A stretch of 64,000 nucleotides of DNA from Anthracocystis setariae (taxonomy: Eukaryota > Basidiomycota > Ustilaginomycetes > Ustilaginales > Ustilaginaceae): contig CAKMXJ010000023.1 in assembly GCA_928724745.1 (NCBI GenBank), positions 310,001-374,000 of the forward strand. The letters are read 5' to 3'. The notes beneath the pieces were generated by a model that worked only from the letters and a program-made list of their open reading frames with translations, ran no database searches and was not told the origin of the DNA. How positions within the stretch are numbered: the stretch's first letter is position 1; each line of letters opens with the position of its first letter. Made by a program: the position numbers and the translations under genes. This document shows, piece by piece, positions 52,904 to 62,793 of this stretch.

Positions 52904-53980
52904 ATGATTGCCACAGCCACACAGACACTCGTTCCTATTCAGCTGTCCGAGGCCAAGCCGACAAGCGTGTCGGTTTCGCTGCCCAAGGGACCTATCATCC
53001 TACCTTCGCATCAGCTTCCTGAGCGATTCTACCTGGGTGGACCACGCATCTCCGACTTTCGTGGCGAGGCTTCGACTTCGAATCGCGAGCCTGAGGATTG
53101 GGTCGCTTCCACCACGTGCTGCGCGGGTCACGACACTCTTGGCCTCTCAACGCTCCCATGCACGGGCACGCTGCTCGTTGAAGAGATCCACAAAGACCCC
53201 GTCAGCTGGCTCGGCCCGGCACATGTCGCCAAATACGGCCAGGACACCAAGCTGCTCATCAAGTTGCTCGATGCCGGACAGAGGCTGCCCATTCACGCGC
53301 ATCCCCATGTCGATTGGGCGAGAGCACATGTGGGTAGGAATCATGGAAAGGCCGAGGCTTGGCATCTGCTGACGCCCGGTCAGGTATGGCTCGGATTGAA
53401 GCAGGGCGTGAGCGAATCCGAGATGCTCGACATGGTGGACAAACAGGAGATCGAGCGTATGCTTGCCATGATGCACAAGGTGGATGTGGAGGCGGGAGAC
53501 ACAGTGTACGTGCCTCCAGGCATGTTGCACGCCATCGGCGAGGGGATTTTGCTCGTCGAGGTGCAGGAGCCTGAAGACATGTCGATCCTACTCGAATGGC
53601 GCGACTTTGCTCTCGATGGAAGCAAGGACGGCCATCTCGGCTTGGGCTTCGAAAAAGCCATCACTGCAGTCGATGTCGGCACTCTGGACGATCAAGCACT
53701 CTCGAAGCTCGTCATGCGATCAAGCGAAAGGACAACGAGCAGCGTGCTTCCAGAGGCAGCATTCGAGTACTTTAGGATGGAAAGGTTCGACAAGGATGCA
53801 GAGGTGGAAGCAAGCTTCCAGGTGGTGGTGGTGCTCCAGGGTCAGATCCACGTCGAAGTTGGCGCAGACACGACTGAGCTGAAAACAGGCAGCACGACGC
53901 TGCTCAAGTATGCGGATGGTCGGGTCAAGTTCCATGCCGGCCAAGATGCTTCCTTTGTCGTGATCCGACCTCCTCTGTAA
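52904..53980 (+). CDS. Phosphomannose isomerase-family (class I, cupin) protein with altered active site
   Basis: 358 residues, no intron. The class I fold is shown by LPIHAHPHVDWA (residues 129-138), GKAEAWHLL (149-156), VYVPPGMLHAIGEG (201-214) and VEVQEPEDMSILLEW (218-232). Likely metal ligands are His131, His133, Glu151 and His209. In canonical enzymes the first is Gln and the last motif carries an active-site Arg (SDxxxR); here it is Leu, so the substrate phosphate contact seems lost. It may isomerise a free or modified aldose-ketose pair. It is short like bacterial ManA proteins. Divergent from the transaldolase-family gene. Another possibility is a cupin without isomerase activity. Confidence 0.8.
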   Translation: MIATATQTLVPIQLSEAKPTSVSVSLPKGPIILPSHQLPERFYLGGPRISDFRGEASTSNREPEDWVASTTCCAGHDTLGLSTLPCTGTLLVEEIHKDPVSWLGPAHVAKYGQDTKLLIKLLDAGQRLPIHAHPHVDWARAHVGRNHGKAEAWHLLTPGQVWLGLKQGVSESEMLDMVDKQEIERMLAMMHKVDVEAGDTVYVPPGMLHAIGEGILLVEVQEPEDMSILLEWRDFALDGSKDGHLGLGFEKAITAVDVGTLDDQALSKLVMRSSERTTSSVLPEAAFEYFRMERFDKDAEVEASFQVVVVLQGQIHVEVGADTTELKTGSTTLLKYADGRVKFHAGQDASFVVIRPPL

Positions 53981-54248
53981 ACTGGAGAGTATGCACAGAT
54001 ACTCTACCGCTACATGCAATAGATCTCATACATTTGAAACCCGCTGAAAGCCAAGGGCAGCGTGCAGCATGTTGATATGAACGTCAAGTTTGGAGCAAGA
54101 TCTGTTAGATCGATTTTTGTCCATTTTCGCATTCGGCATTCTTCGGCAATTCGGTAACTTTGCTTGACCGGTTTTCTCGCACATCTTGGGATGCACCATC
54201 ACCACCCGTCTTGATCTTGTGTTTCAGCATAATCATCTATACACAACG

Positions 54249-55115
54249 ATGAGCGGCAACGAAATCGAGATCAAGATTGCTTCGATTCAACCGGGCGTAG
54301 CTCTTGCTGGCGTCCTACATCGCAAGGCTACGAACGATCCATCGGAAAGCCAACCGCGGAAAATCGCACTCATCCTCCATGGTTTGTTGGCGCACAAGAA
54401 CCAGGCATATCACAAACCGCTCGCAGCAGCACTGCCTATCGATTCATTTCGCTTCGACTTTCGCGGTAACGGCGATTCGCGCGGCGATTGGAAACTTGGT
54501 GACCTCAGCGGCGATGTTGCCGATCTCTCTAGCGTCATCTCGTATCTAATCACCAAGGAGCGATATGAAATCGATCTGATCGTGGCCCACTCCCGAGGAT
54601 GCATGGTGTCATGGATGTACCTCAGCCAAGCGAACAAGCAAATCGAATACGTTCCCAACCTAGTGGTGGTTTCGGGCCGGTGGTGGATGGAGAGGGTGCT
54701 CAAAACGTATAGCCGCTTCAAGGACGGCTTCGAGCGAGACGGACTGTATCGATGGAACATCACCAGTGCAGGCGACAAGAGGCAATACATTGTCTATCCG
54801 CAAGACTTGACAGAGATGGCCAAGCTCACAAATCCAAGCGAGTTCGTCCGTGGCTTGGATCCCAAGACGCAGGTGTTGGTGATCCATGGAACCGCAGACC
54901 CAATTGTCCCGCTCGAGGATGCGCACGAGTATCTCAACGCTTTGAACAGCAACGACAAGCGCAAGCAGGGCTCGCACCGACTTGAGCTCGTTCCAGATGC
55001 AGACCATATGTTTAGGGGGAAAGCGCAGCCGGTCGTTGACAAGGTGTGTGCATGGTATGCGCAGCAACACGGTGGGACGAGCGCGACGTTGCGGAATTCT
55101 GACGCAAGGTTGTAG
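54249..55115 (+). CDS. Alpha/beta hydrolase (serine aminopeptidase/lipase-like)
   Basis: 288 residues from the ATG at 54249 (the frame before it looks like leader; an alternative start at 54186 would add 21 residues). Motifs: LILHGLLAHK (oxyanion), FDFRGNGDSRGDW, nucleophile elbow VAHSRGCMV with Ser in AHSRG, VLVIHGTADPIVP carrying the acid Asp, and VPDADHMF with the catalytic His. Family members hydrolyse esters or amides in the cytosol; the substrate is unknown. It sits 268 bases downstream of the isomerase-like gene in the same direction, so it could belong to the sugar locus, perhaps removing acyl or ester groups. No intron seen. Confidence 0.87.
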   Translation: MSGNEIEIKIASIQPGVALAGVLHRKATNDPSESQPRKIALILHGLLAHKNQAYHKPLAAALPIDSFRFDFRGNGDSRGDWKLGDLSGDVADLSSVISYLITKERYEIDLIVAHSRGCMVSWMYLSQANKQIEYVPNLVVVSGRWWMERVLKTYSRFKDGFERDGLYRWNITSAGDKRQYIVYPQDLTEMAKLTNPSEFVRGLDPKTQVLVIHGTADPIVPLEDAHEYLNALNSNDKRKQGSHRLELVPDADHMFRGKAQPVVDKVCAWYAQQHGGTSATLRNSDARL

Positions 55116-55293
55116 TATAGAACATATGAAGTAGAACACATCCTCGTGCATGGTCGACTGATTCAAGGCTCCAGCCAGTTGCGTTGGTTTCATTTGCATC
55201 TTCTTTGACCGGCCCTATATATCCAGATCGTTTGAGAATAGCGCGCCTGCCAATGTCCCTGATGCCCTTTCTACCATCTTGTACCAGCGATTC

Positions 55294-55590
55294 ATGATGA
55301 CCAAAGAAACCCCCGCTTCTTGCCTGCTTTTCGTGCGGATCTGTCAGCTCAAGATCAACGGTAAGGACATTTCCGATCTCATCAATCGCATTCAAGAGCT
55401 ATGTCTCGAGTACAAGCAAGCTTCTGGACGAGTCGTCGACGATGACGCACTCAAGGCTATTCTGATCAACCAGGCCATGCCCATCCCCGAGTACCATCTC
55501 GTCATCAAGAGCTTGACCGAAGCAGCCAAGCTAACCGACTACTACGATCTCGCTCAGGCACTCCAGGCAAAGTGGAAGCAGATTCGTTAA
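55294..55590 (+). pseudogene. Copia-type gag (UBN2) remnant
   Basis: Frame open through 98 codons from an ATG at 55294 and further upstream to about 55215. The pattern FMMTKETPASCLLFVRICQLKI, then DISDLINRIQELCLEYKQ, then DDDALKAILINQAMPIPEYHLVI, resembles the UBN2 gag domain of Ty1/copia elements (helices, then I/L.. LP.EY). No protease, integrase or RT follows, and no LTRs are recognised. A short host gene cannot be excluded, since the frame is intact. Confidence 0.5.
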
Positions 55591-58500
55591 GCTGCAACCC
55601 CGTCCGATCTCTCCTTTCGTCATTGGGTCAAATAGCCGTGCTACCTTTTGCTGTCTAATCATCGTCTGTGTCCGACACCATAGTGTGCTCAAGTGTTCGG
55701 TTTTGATTGACGACATCTCTGCTTTGAGCTACTGAACTGATATAAACTCAATGTTCGAACAAAGCTTGGCCCCGGACGCTGATCCAGAATACGCCCGAAA
55801 GGCTGGTGACGGAGCCCCGCTTTCGTTTGCTCTGTGCCTGACCATGTTTGAGGAGAGCGCAAGTATATGTGCCTGGATTCCATCTTCAGCATCATCGTCC
55901 ATCTTACGTTGGCTAGTTTTGAGCGATTCCATGAGAAATGCTTTGTTCTCTTTGCGACCACAACAGTTGCACTCGCACTACCACCCGTGCCTTTGATCAA
56001 ACCCCACTCGCCATTGGCGACAGCTTGAGAGTAGCCACGCAGAACTTTTCTTGTTCTTGTTTTCGATTCACCACCCAGTCCAGTCCCAGACAGCCAGTTT
56101 GATCTTGGTCTTTATACACGAGTTGAAGCGTCATCGCTGCCGAGGTTGATCACGCTTTTGTGTGGATGCGCTCTCAAAGTCCTACAACTTGATCGGAGAT
56201 CCAACGGCCAATCGATGCAACATAACCAACGCTAAGAGATTTTTGTGCTCCACAGGCTAGGCTTAGAACTAGTGGCATGCGATCGGGAACATAACAGTAA
56301 CGATCGAAGCTCGATGCGATCAGATGAGATTGGCAAGAGATACAATTTCTCGGGATGGATAATGGTGCTCATCTGACATTCACACGATATCGACAAGCAC
56401 GTTCTTTCATGACGCATGAACACCGTCCATGCTCTTGAAAACGTAACGCTCCTTTACGGTGTTCATGCGGATGAGGTCGGGAAGCAAAATGGGCGCGCGC
56501 GCGCAGTGTACAGTATGGATGGATTGGTGGTTTTGGTTGAGCCAGCCGAAACCCGCGCTTATGAAAGATCGCACGGCTCAAGTTGGCAAAGAAAGGCGGA
56601 TACTGCATCGGAAGGTCGAATTCAGGCACCAGACGAGGCGATCCACTTGCCAATGAAAAGAAGCACAGGTCCAGGCTCATTCCAACGAAACCGTGAATCG
56701 CCAAGATGACAACAAAGCTCGCATCCGAGAGTGGACCAAACTGTCAAAGGTGGCGGTCGCTGTCGACATACAGCCTTGCGTACCACATAGGAAACAAAAA
56801 AAAAAAATCGGTATAGCGATCGGCTTAGATCTCAGAAACTTGAATTGATAAAAGGTACGCCATGTGAAAGGAACAGACAAGATACTGTAGTCCAGTAGAT
56901 AGCAGAACGCATGAATACATCCATCCTTCTCTACCGTTTGGTTCATCCGAGCTGGTACCGTATCACGCTCAATCTATCTTTATCGGGAAGGCGGATCGCT
57001 TAGAGAAGAAACCTTTCCGATTTCCGCCATTCCTCCATCGCCCAGCTGATCCGCTTCAACGTGCTCCAACCGAACAAGAAAAGCTCCTGCTCCAGATCGT
57101 CAAGATTTCATGACATCATGTGGTTCCCACGCCAGCATCAACTCCCATCGGTCAATCTACCAGAGTCTGAACCCTAGGCCACAGAAGCCAGCTGCGGCTA
57201 GTGTCAGTTTTGGCACTGCCGGCGGTCTGAGCCGCACACTCGCCTGCCGCCGCCGCCGCCGGCGTCGCCCAAAAGTTTAAACTCAGCGTTGGTAAAGCTC
57301 CGCAAACAATGAGCCCGCAGGTCGTCGTCACGTTGCTCGATTCACAAGGGTCGCGGAAACTCGATCCGTTCGGGAATGGCTCTGCGGAGCACGGTCCGCC
57401 ATGGCCGAATTGCAACAGTGTCGGCGGATTCAGCGCACAAGGCTGTCGCCAGAAGCTAGCGGAATGGGGGGTTCCGAAGGCCGAACTGCGAACAATAGTC
57501 ACGGGCTTTGTTATCTGCAAACACGCTATGCATTGTGTTGACAATATGGCGGTGTGGTAGATAGCAAGAGTGGAGCTCGTCCGTGCTGGTCTGTGCAGCC
57601 TTAGATTGGAAGGTGCTTTGTTTTCCTGCGGAATTTCGTTGGCGACCAAGCAAGCGAGCAGGCGAACAAGCGAGTTGAGCGACTCGAGCTAGACTACTTT
57701 TACCGTGATCCACTGAGTTCCGGGGGGGCCACGAGGAGGCAGGCCTTCTTGTTATTTTCTTTTGGCCTAGGCTGATAGTGTGGGCTTGTGCTCTTCGGCC
57801 AGATGCAGGACAGCGTGCCTGCCAATCCCGACCTCAACCAACACCTGTACCGCGATCAGACCAGTTGGTGCGCATGTCAAACTCTTGGGCTTGTAGGCAG
57901 CTACGCTTATCCACGGCTACCTTCGGTGTCTTTTCCGGAATTGATCGTCAACCCCCTTACCACAAGCGTGGTGGCTGGCGACAGGCAACAGGCGACCATG
58001 CAGCAATGCTGTCGCGAGCTTGCTAGTGTCGGCCATTTGTGTTTGAGCTAACTCAAGCTGCACTATTATCCTGCTAGCACCAACATGGCGCCCATTCGAA
58101 TCTGAATCTTACTTTCTCGCACGTGCTGCTCTCGTGGTGGATCAGCGACTAAGGTCTGACCAAGACCCAGGCTAGTTCGACAGCACATCGAGCTAAGATA
58201 GACCAACGAGTTGCGCTTCTTTGTTTCGCAGATCCGTTGTCAGCGTCACCACCAACCCAAGCCAGCTGGTTTTTGGCGGTGACCTGACGATAGCAGCCAC
58301 GGCGTCTTGATCCTGTCGGAATTTCGTCCAAAAGGAAAAGAAAAACGGGAACAGCACGAATTCCGGACGAAGGCATGAATTCAGAAAAGGCTGACTGGCT
58401 GATGTACGCCGTTGGCGAAACCTCGTTTAGGAGCAGACCTGTATACGAGAAGGTCTCCCCTGTCTGTGCCTTGTGTGCCTTAGTTAGCGAAACGTGCGCC

Positions 58501-60539
58501 TAACCGATACGCACCTTGCCTTGCCATGGGCTGTTACTCGCGTTCATTGTAACTTGAGATAAGAGCCCTGCAGCTGTGCGGAAAGCGAGCGGCCGTTCCC
58601 ACATCTCATCGTCTTTGGCCAACAAAGGGGAGAGGGCGATGAACGAGACCAGCCGAGTCAATCACGGCATCTTCAGGGCACGTTGAGCTCGGCAAAGGTC
58701 GACATGGTGATATTATACCATCCACGGTCAACAGGCGAAATCTAGAACAAAAAGAAGAAGAAACCGAAGCTGCATCCTGCGCCCTATTGCTGGTCGGATA
58801 TCGGTCGACGTCAAACAACGCTAACGCATTGCAAGCCAAAGCCAAAGTTTCAATACTGCAGTTACAGTACAATGCCACACTTTCAACGCTGCAGACAGAG
58901 CCCAAGAGTCCACTGTCACAACTACCGAGCGGAGTTGTAAAAACAGTACAAGGTTGATTGCCCTTAGCCGCTGCAGCCCGGGTAGGTACACACAGTGGTT
59001 TCGGAAGTTTTGCTTGCATTCTTCCGCAACTTCGCTTCTAGAAAGGGTTGATTGATGGATTTCATTGCGTCCAACGGTGCCTTCCTTCTCCTTGTCACAG
59101 TACAGTACTGCCTGCCCTTGGCCGTACTTTACGCTGTTATGCACTAGGACAATTTTCGCAGGAAGGCTTGTCTATTTCTCCTTGCAAATGGGTTCACAGA
59201 GTCTAGAATTCCAGCAAGATTCGCACTGATGAACAGCTCTTGACCACATCGCCCTCCTCCAGTGTACCGAATGCATTGATCAAGGCCGCGCACGAGACAC
59301 CTTGCCCCCCGAATCGGCCATCATACTGGTACAGTCCATCTCAAAAGCATAACTCATCATACGTCGTGATTCGTGCCGAACTCAAGGTTCAAAAGACCAT
59401 TGTCCTCGTTGAACCTTTTTGATGCCAAACGGCACGAAACCAAGTGTGGGAGCCAAGGTACTAACTATAGTTAGACTTTGGGTTGCTTTGTGTTCCACAT
59501 TTGTTTGCCCATTGTCGTCGCCTGCCCGCTCGATAGGCTAAAGTGGACTTATGCGCGCTAACTCGTTTCCGAAGTGGCAATGCATTGTGACTTTTGATCC
59601 CCAGGGTCGGCAAGCTACTATCTGCACTTGCATCTCGATGTCCCCTACACTCTTGTCGGACGCATATCGTTCTGCTCGGACCGCATTGATTTCATTGCGT
59701 CAACCTAAGTGAGCACCAAGCCACTTCGGATTGTCTTGTGAGACACGTTTCTGCATTCAAGTGCTTTGCGAGACGGTGTGGCAAAATGACCCCTGCCCTG
59801 ATCTCCACAGTCGAGCTGCCAAACTGTAAAGATATGATGGATGCGGCTGGCTTGCCATTGTGGTATGGCTCATTGTGTTCGGCATGCAAGCGGCTGGACG
59901 AGGGGGGGGGGCGCTAATCCGTCGACTCGCTAGGCTCCTCACCGCGGTTCACAATGTGCTTGCGCCCTGTCCAACACACCATGGTCGCCCTTGCACTAGC
60001 TAACCCATGGCCAATCCACTTGCTGTTCGCCATGCACAGCCGGGTACCCTGTCAGTTGGGCCCAAACCCTGTTTCTTTCGGTGCCCCACAGCACTCGTGG
60101 CGACCAGCAGTGTGAAATTCAGCGCCATCCCCTCCGACTTTCCGAAGCTACAATGTGTCTTGCCGCGACACGCGATCGAGTAGCGTGCTCAGGAACGTTT
60201 CCAGTCTAGTCCCATCTCGCCACAAGCCCGAGGCCTGTCTTGTGTCCCTGTCCAGCCTCAACATGCCTGTTCAGGTCCACGCCCTTATCACGGCGTCATG
60301 GCCATCTATGTTTAGTGCGCTCCCCTAGGGTCGCAAGTGTAACACGTTGTGGCTTCTTTCATTTGACTCACGAGCCAAAGTGCCTTGGCCCTTCTGGAAG
60401 TGCTCTGTACTCTTCGAGCGACATACAAAAGTGCCCACACCTGCATATCAACCTTTCCCGCCTCCCCCTTGTTCCCCCAACCATCCGACAGCGATCCTTG
60501 TGCACTTACCTCTCTCTCCCACCATACCAGTCAGCAAGG
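55591..60539. other. Nearly 5 kb with no recognisable gene
   Basis: I read both strands and found only short frames, most below 110 codons, without family motifs. The largest (165 codons on the minus strand at 57152-57649) is Ala/Pro/Ser-rich and unconvincing. Poly-C/G runs and CAGTAC-like short motifs occur (59097-59105). The last few hundred bases should hold the promoter of the Rua1-like gene. A non-coding RNA or decayed transposons are possible. Confidence 0.5.
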
Positions 60540-62402
60540 ATGAGTATGATCGCACCCGCTCTGGTCGGTTCCATCGACCGCACCAAGGATCATGTCGACT
60601 CGAGCTCGTTGTCGTCGTTGGACTCGTTCAGCTTCGGTCGTCTGATGCTGTCCCCCTCGCAACTCACTTCCTCGACCACCGTCGGGAGCGCGTCGCATCC
60701 TTCACCCAGTAGCCTGGCAAAGCAAGACGGTTTGTACAATCAGCTCGTCGTCGACCCGCCTTCGCCCACTTCGAACTCGTTTGAGGATATCTGGAATACC
60801 TTGAACCGCGCGCACGTCGATGCTAGCACGCCGTCGTCGTCGTCGATTCAGGAGTTGGCGCCTTCGGATGTGGCGTCAGCGTGGTCGGACTACCTGATGC
60901 CACTACCGGCAGCCTTGGCGTCGTCGTGTTCGGATGCATCCACTTCGGCGTCCACATCCTCCTCGTCGACGTTCTCCACATCGACCCAACCGTCGAGCAT
61001 GGCTGCATCATACATACCTCCCGCCACCACCACCATCGTCCCCGCGGCACAGACGGAGCAGACGTGGAGCTCGCAACTTGTCGACGAACCCATGCACCAA
61101 GTCACCACCCACGCTCCCGCCCGCACTGCTCCAGCGCCGTGGCCGCAAGTCGAATCTCTGGCGTCGTGGTTGGATCAAGACATCTGTTCTGAACCCCGCA
61201 CAAATGCACGATCGTATCCGTCCAGTTGCACAAACACCTGTCCGAGTTCGCCCAAGCTACGCACGCTCGCGCCGTCGGCGCGTCGATCGCGCTCGTTCAG
61301 CTCGAACGCGCCCACCGCCGGCGGAGGTCTGGCGCTCGTCCCCGTCGTAGGCCCGCAAGGCGGCGTCCTTTGGGCCGCCGTCATGATGAATGGAATGCTC
61401 CATGGCGAAGCGAGCCAAAGCGTTGCTTCCACCGAGTCGGCTTCCAGCGCAGCGTCGTCCGAGTGTGGCGATGACGATGGCAACTCGGTAGCAGCCGAGG
61501 CGTTGTCGCCCAGGAGTTGTCCACTCTCGCCCGCACCGATGCCGGTGGGTTTGACCAGCTGGCCCATCCCCGGAAACCTGCTGGAATGGCAGCAGAACCT
61601 GCTCGCATCGCACCCAGCGGCGATGGCGTTTGCGGGACGAAGCTCGAAAGCGCCGCGACGCAAACATCGGGCGTTCTCGTCATCGGGCGCGTCGAGTTCC
61701 AGCAGAAAGGCCAAGTTGGACGCGGTCCATGCATCCGCCACTGCATCCAGGCGGAGATCGTATCACCCCGACCAGTGTGAGTCGCGAAGTCGCAGTTGTT
61801 CCATCAACTCGGACGAGGGGAGGAGGGCAAAACCAGCATCGTTCAACTCTTGCTCATCCTCTTTGAGCTCCACGAGTGTTTCTGGAGGTGCGACCACTGG
61901 GTTTTCCATCACGGACAGTATCGTGCTGCGTCCACGACCGGGATCGGACGATATCGAAGTGGCGTACCCGACCACGGTGTCTGACACGCCCAAGAACGCC
62001 GGCCCTCCGCCCGACGACCAAGCCGGCGGCGGCGGCGTGGAACCGGTGCAGAACCTATTCCCTTCGGATCTGTATGCGCCTCGTTTCACACGGCGCGGAA
62101 CGTGCGGTAGGGAGGGCTGGTGTTCCTTGTGCCCGCAGGGAGAGTGGTACTCGATGAAAAGGAGTCAGTATCTCTACCACATGCAGTTCGACCACGGCAT
62201 CTCGAATTTGACGCGCAGGTTCTTTCACCCGCCGCAGCATCTGCGCATCTGGAACGATGCGGTCCAGAAGACCGAAGGTTTGTGTCATCATTGTAACAAG
62301 TGGGTGCCAATCTGTTTCGGACCGGCGCGCAAGAGGGATTTCAAGGCGTGGTTCAAGCATGCCAGAAAGTGCCATCGAGACGATTCCGGATGTCCGATTT
62401 AG
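60540..62402 (+). CDS. Rua1-like transcription factor (DUF4451/Rua1 C-terminal domain)
   Basis: 620 residues from the ATG at 60540, following AGCAAGG. The first 480 residues are Ser/Thr/Pro-rich, with acidic patches, typical of activation regions, and an RKxK-type basic stretch (APRRKHRAF). The last 110 residues hold the conserved domain: CGREGWCSLCPQGEW, MKRSQYLYHMQFDHGI, LRIWNDAVQKTEGLCHHCNKWVPICFG and FKAWFKHARKCH, with Cys/His spacing of a zinc-binding fold. Rua1 of Ustilago maydis activates the ustilagic acid genes (known). A convergent P450 lies 392 bases downstream. Several related smut proteins share the domain, so orthology is not proven. Confidence 0.85.
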   Translation: MSMIAPALVGSIDRTKDHVDSSSLSSLDSFSFGRLMLSPSQLTSSTTVGSASHPSPSSLAKQDGLYNQLVVDPPSPTSNSFEDIWNTLNRAHVDASTPSSSSIQELAPSDVASAWSDYLMPLPAALASSCSDASTSASTSSSSTFSTSTQPSSMAASYIPPATTTIVPAAQTEQTWSSQLVDEPMHQVTTHAPARTAPAPWPQVESLASWLDQDICSEPRTNARSYPSSCTNTCPSSPKLRTLAPSARRSRSFSSNAPTAGGGLALVPVVGPQGGVLWAAVMMNGMLHGEASQSVASTESASSAASSECGDDDGNSVAAEALSPRSCPLSPAPMPVGLTSWPIPGNLLEWQQNLLASHPAAMAFAGRSSKAPRRKHRAFSSSGASSSSRKAKLDAVHASATASRRRSYHPDQCESRSRSCSINSDEGRRAKPASFNSCSSSLSSTSVSGGATTGFSITDSIVLRPRPGSDDIEVAYPTTVSDTPKNAGPPPDDQAGGGGVEPVQNLFPSDLYAPRFTRRGTCGREGWCSLCPQGEWYSMKRSQYLYHMQFDHGISNLTRRFFHPPQHLRIWNDAVQKTEGLCHHCNKWVPICFGPARKRDFKAWFKHARKCHRDDSGCPI

Positions 62403-62793
62403 TTACAGTATACAGTACATAGAAAGGATTTTAGCAATTGCATTTCCGTTAGACCGGGCTCATGAGAGTTTGGTGCACGTTGTTGGTTATGTGATGGTCC
62501 AAACTGAACCGCTTCATTTTGCCTCGCGTTAACAAGTCTCCTACGGCCCGGGGCTGCAAGCTCGCAAGCGACGATCCAACGTTTTGTGCACTCGGTGATG
62601 GAATGATTAGGATCCTGTCGACCACCTCGTGGACAGATCCAGTCCAGTCTTTCTGCCTTGGGGCAAGTTTGCTATGCGCAGCTCATCACCGTGCCCCACC
62701 ACCATTTCAAAAAAAAAAAAAAAAAAAAAGGCAACAAAGAGAATCGCGATTGCATCATGTATCTTGGGGGGGACCGAAGCGAAACTACTCCAA
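62403..62793. other. Tail-to-tail gap between Rua1-like gene and P450
   Basis: 391 bases, with an A run at 62709-62727. It should contain both transcript ends. Confidence 0.6.

Noticed and set aside
57152..57649. 165-codon minus-strand frame
   Set aside because: Ala/Pro/Ser/Thr-rich, no motif, no neighbours to support a gene.
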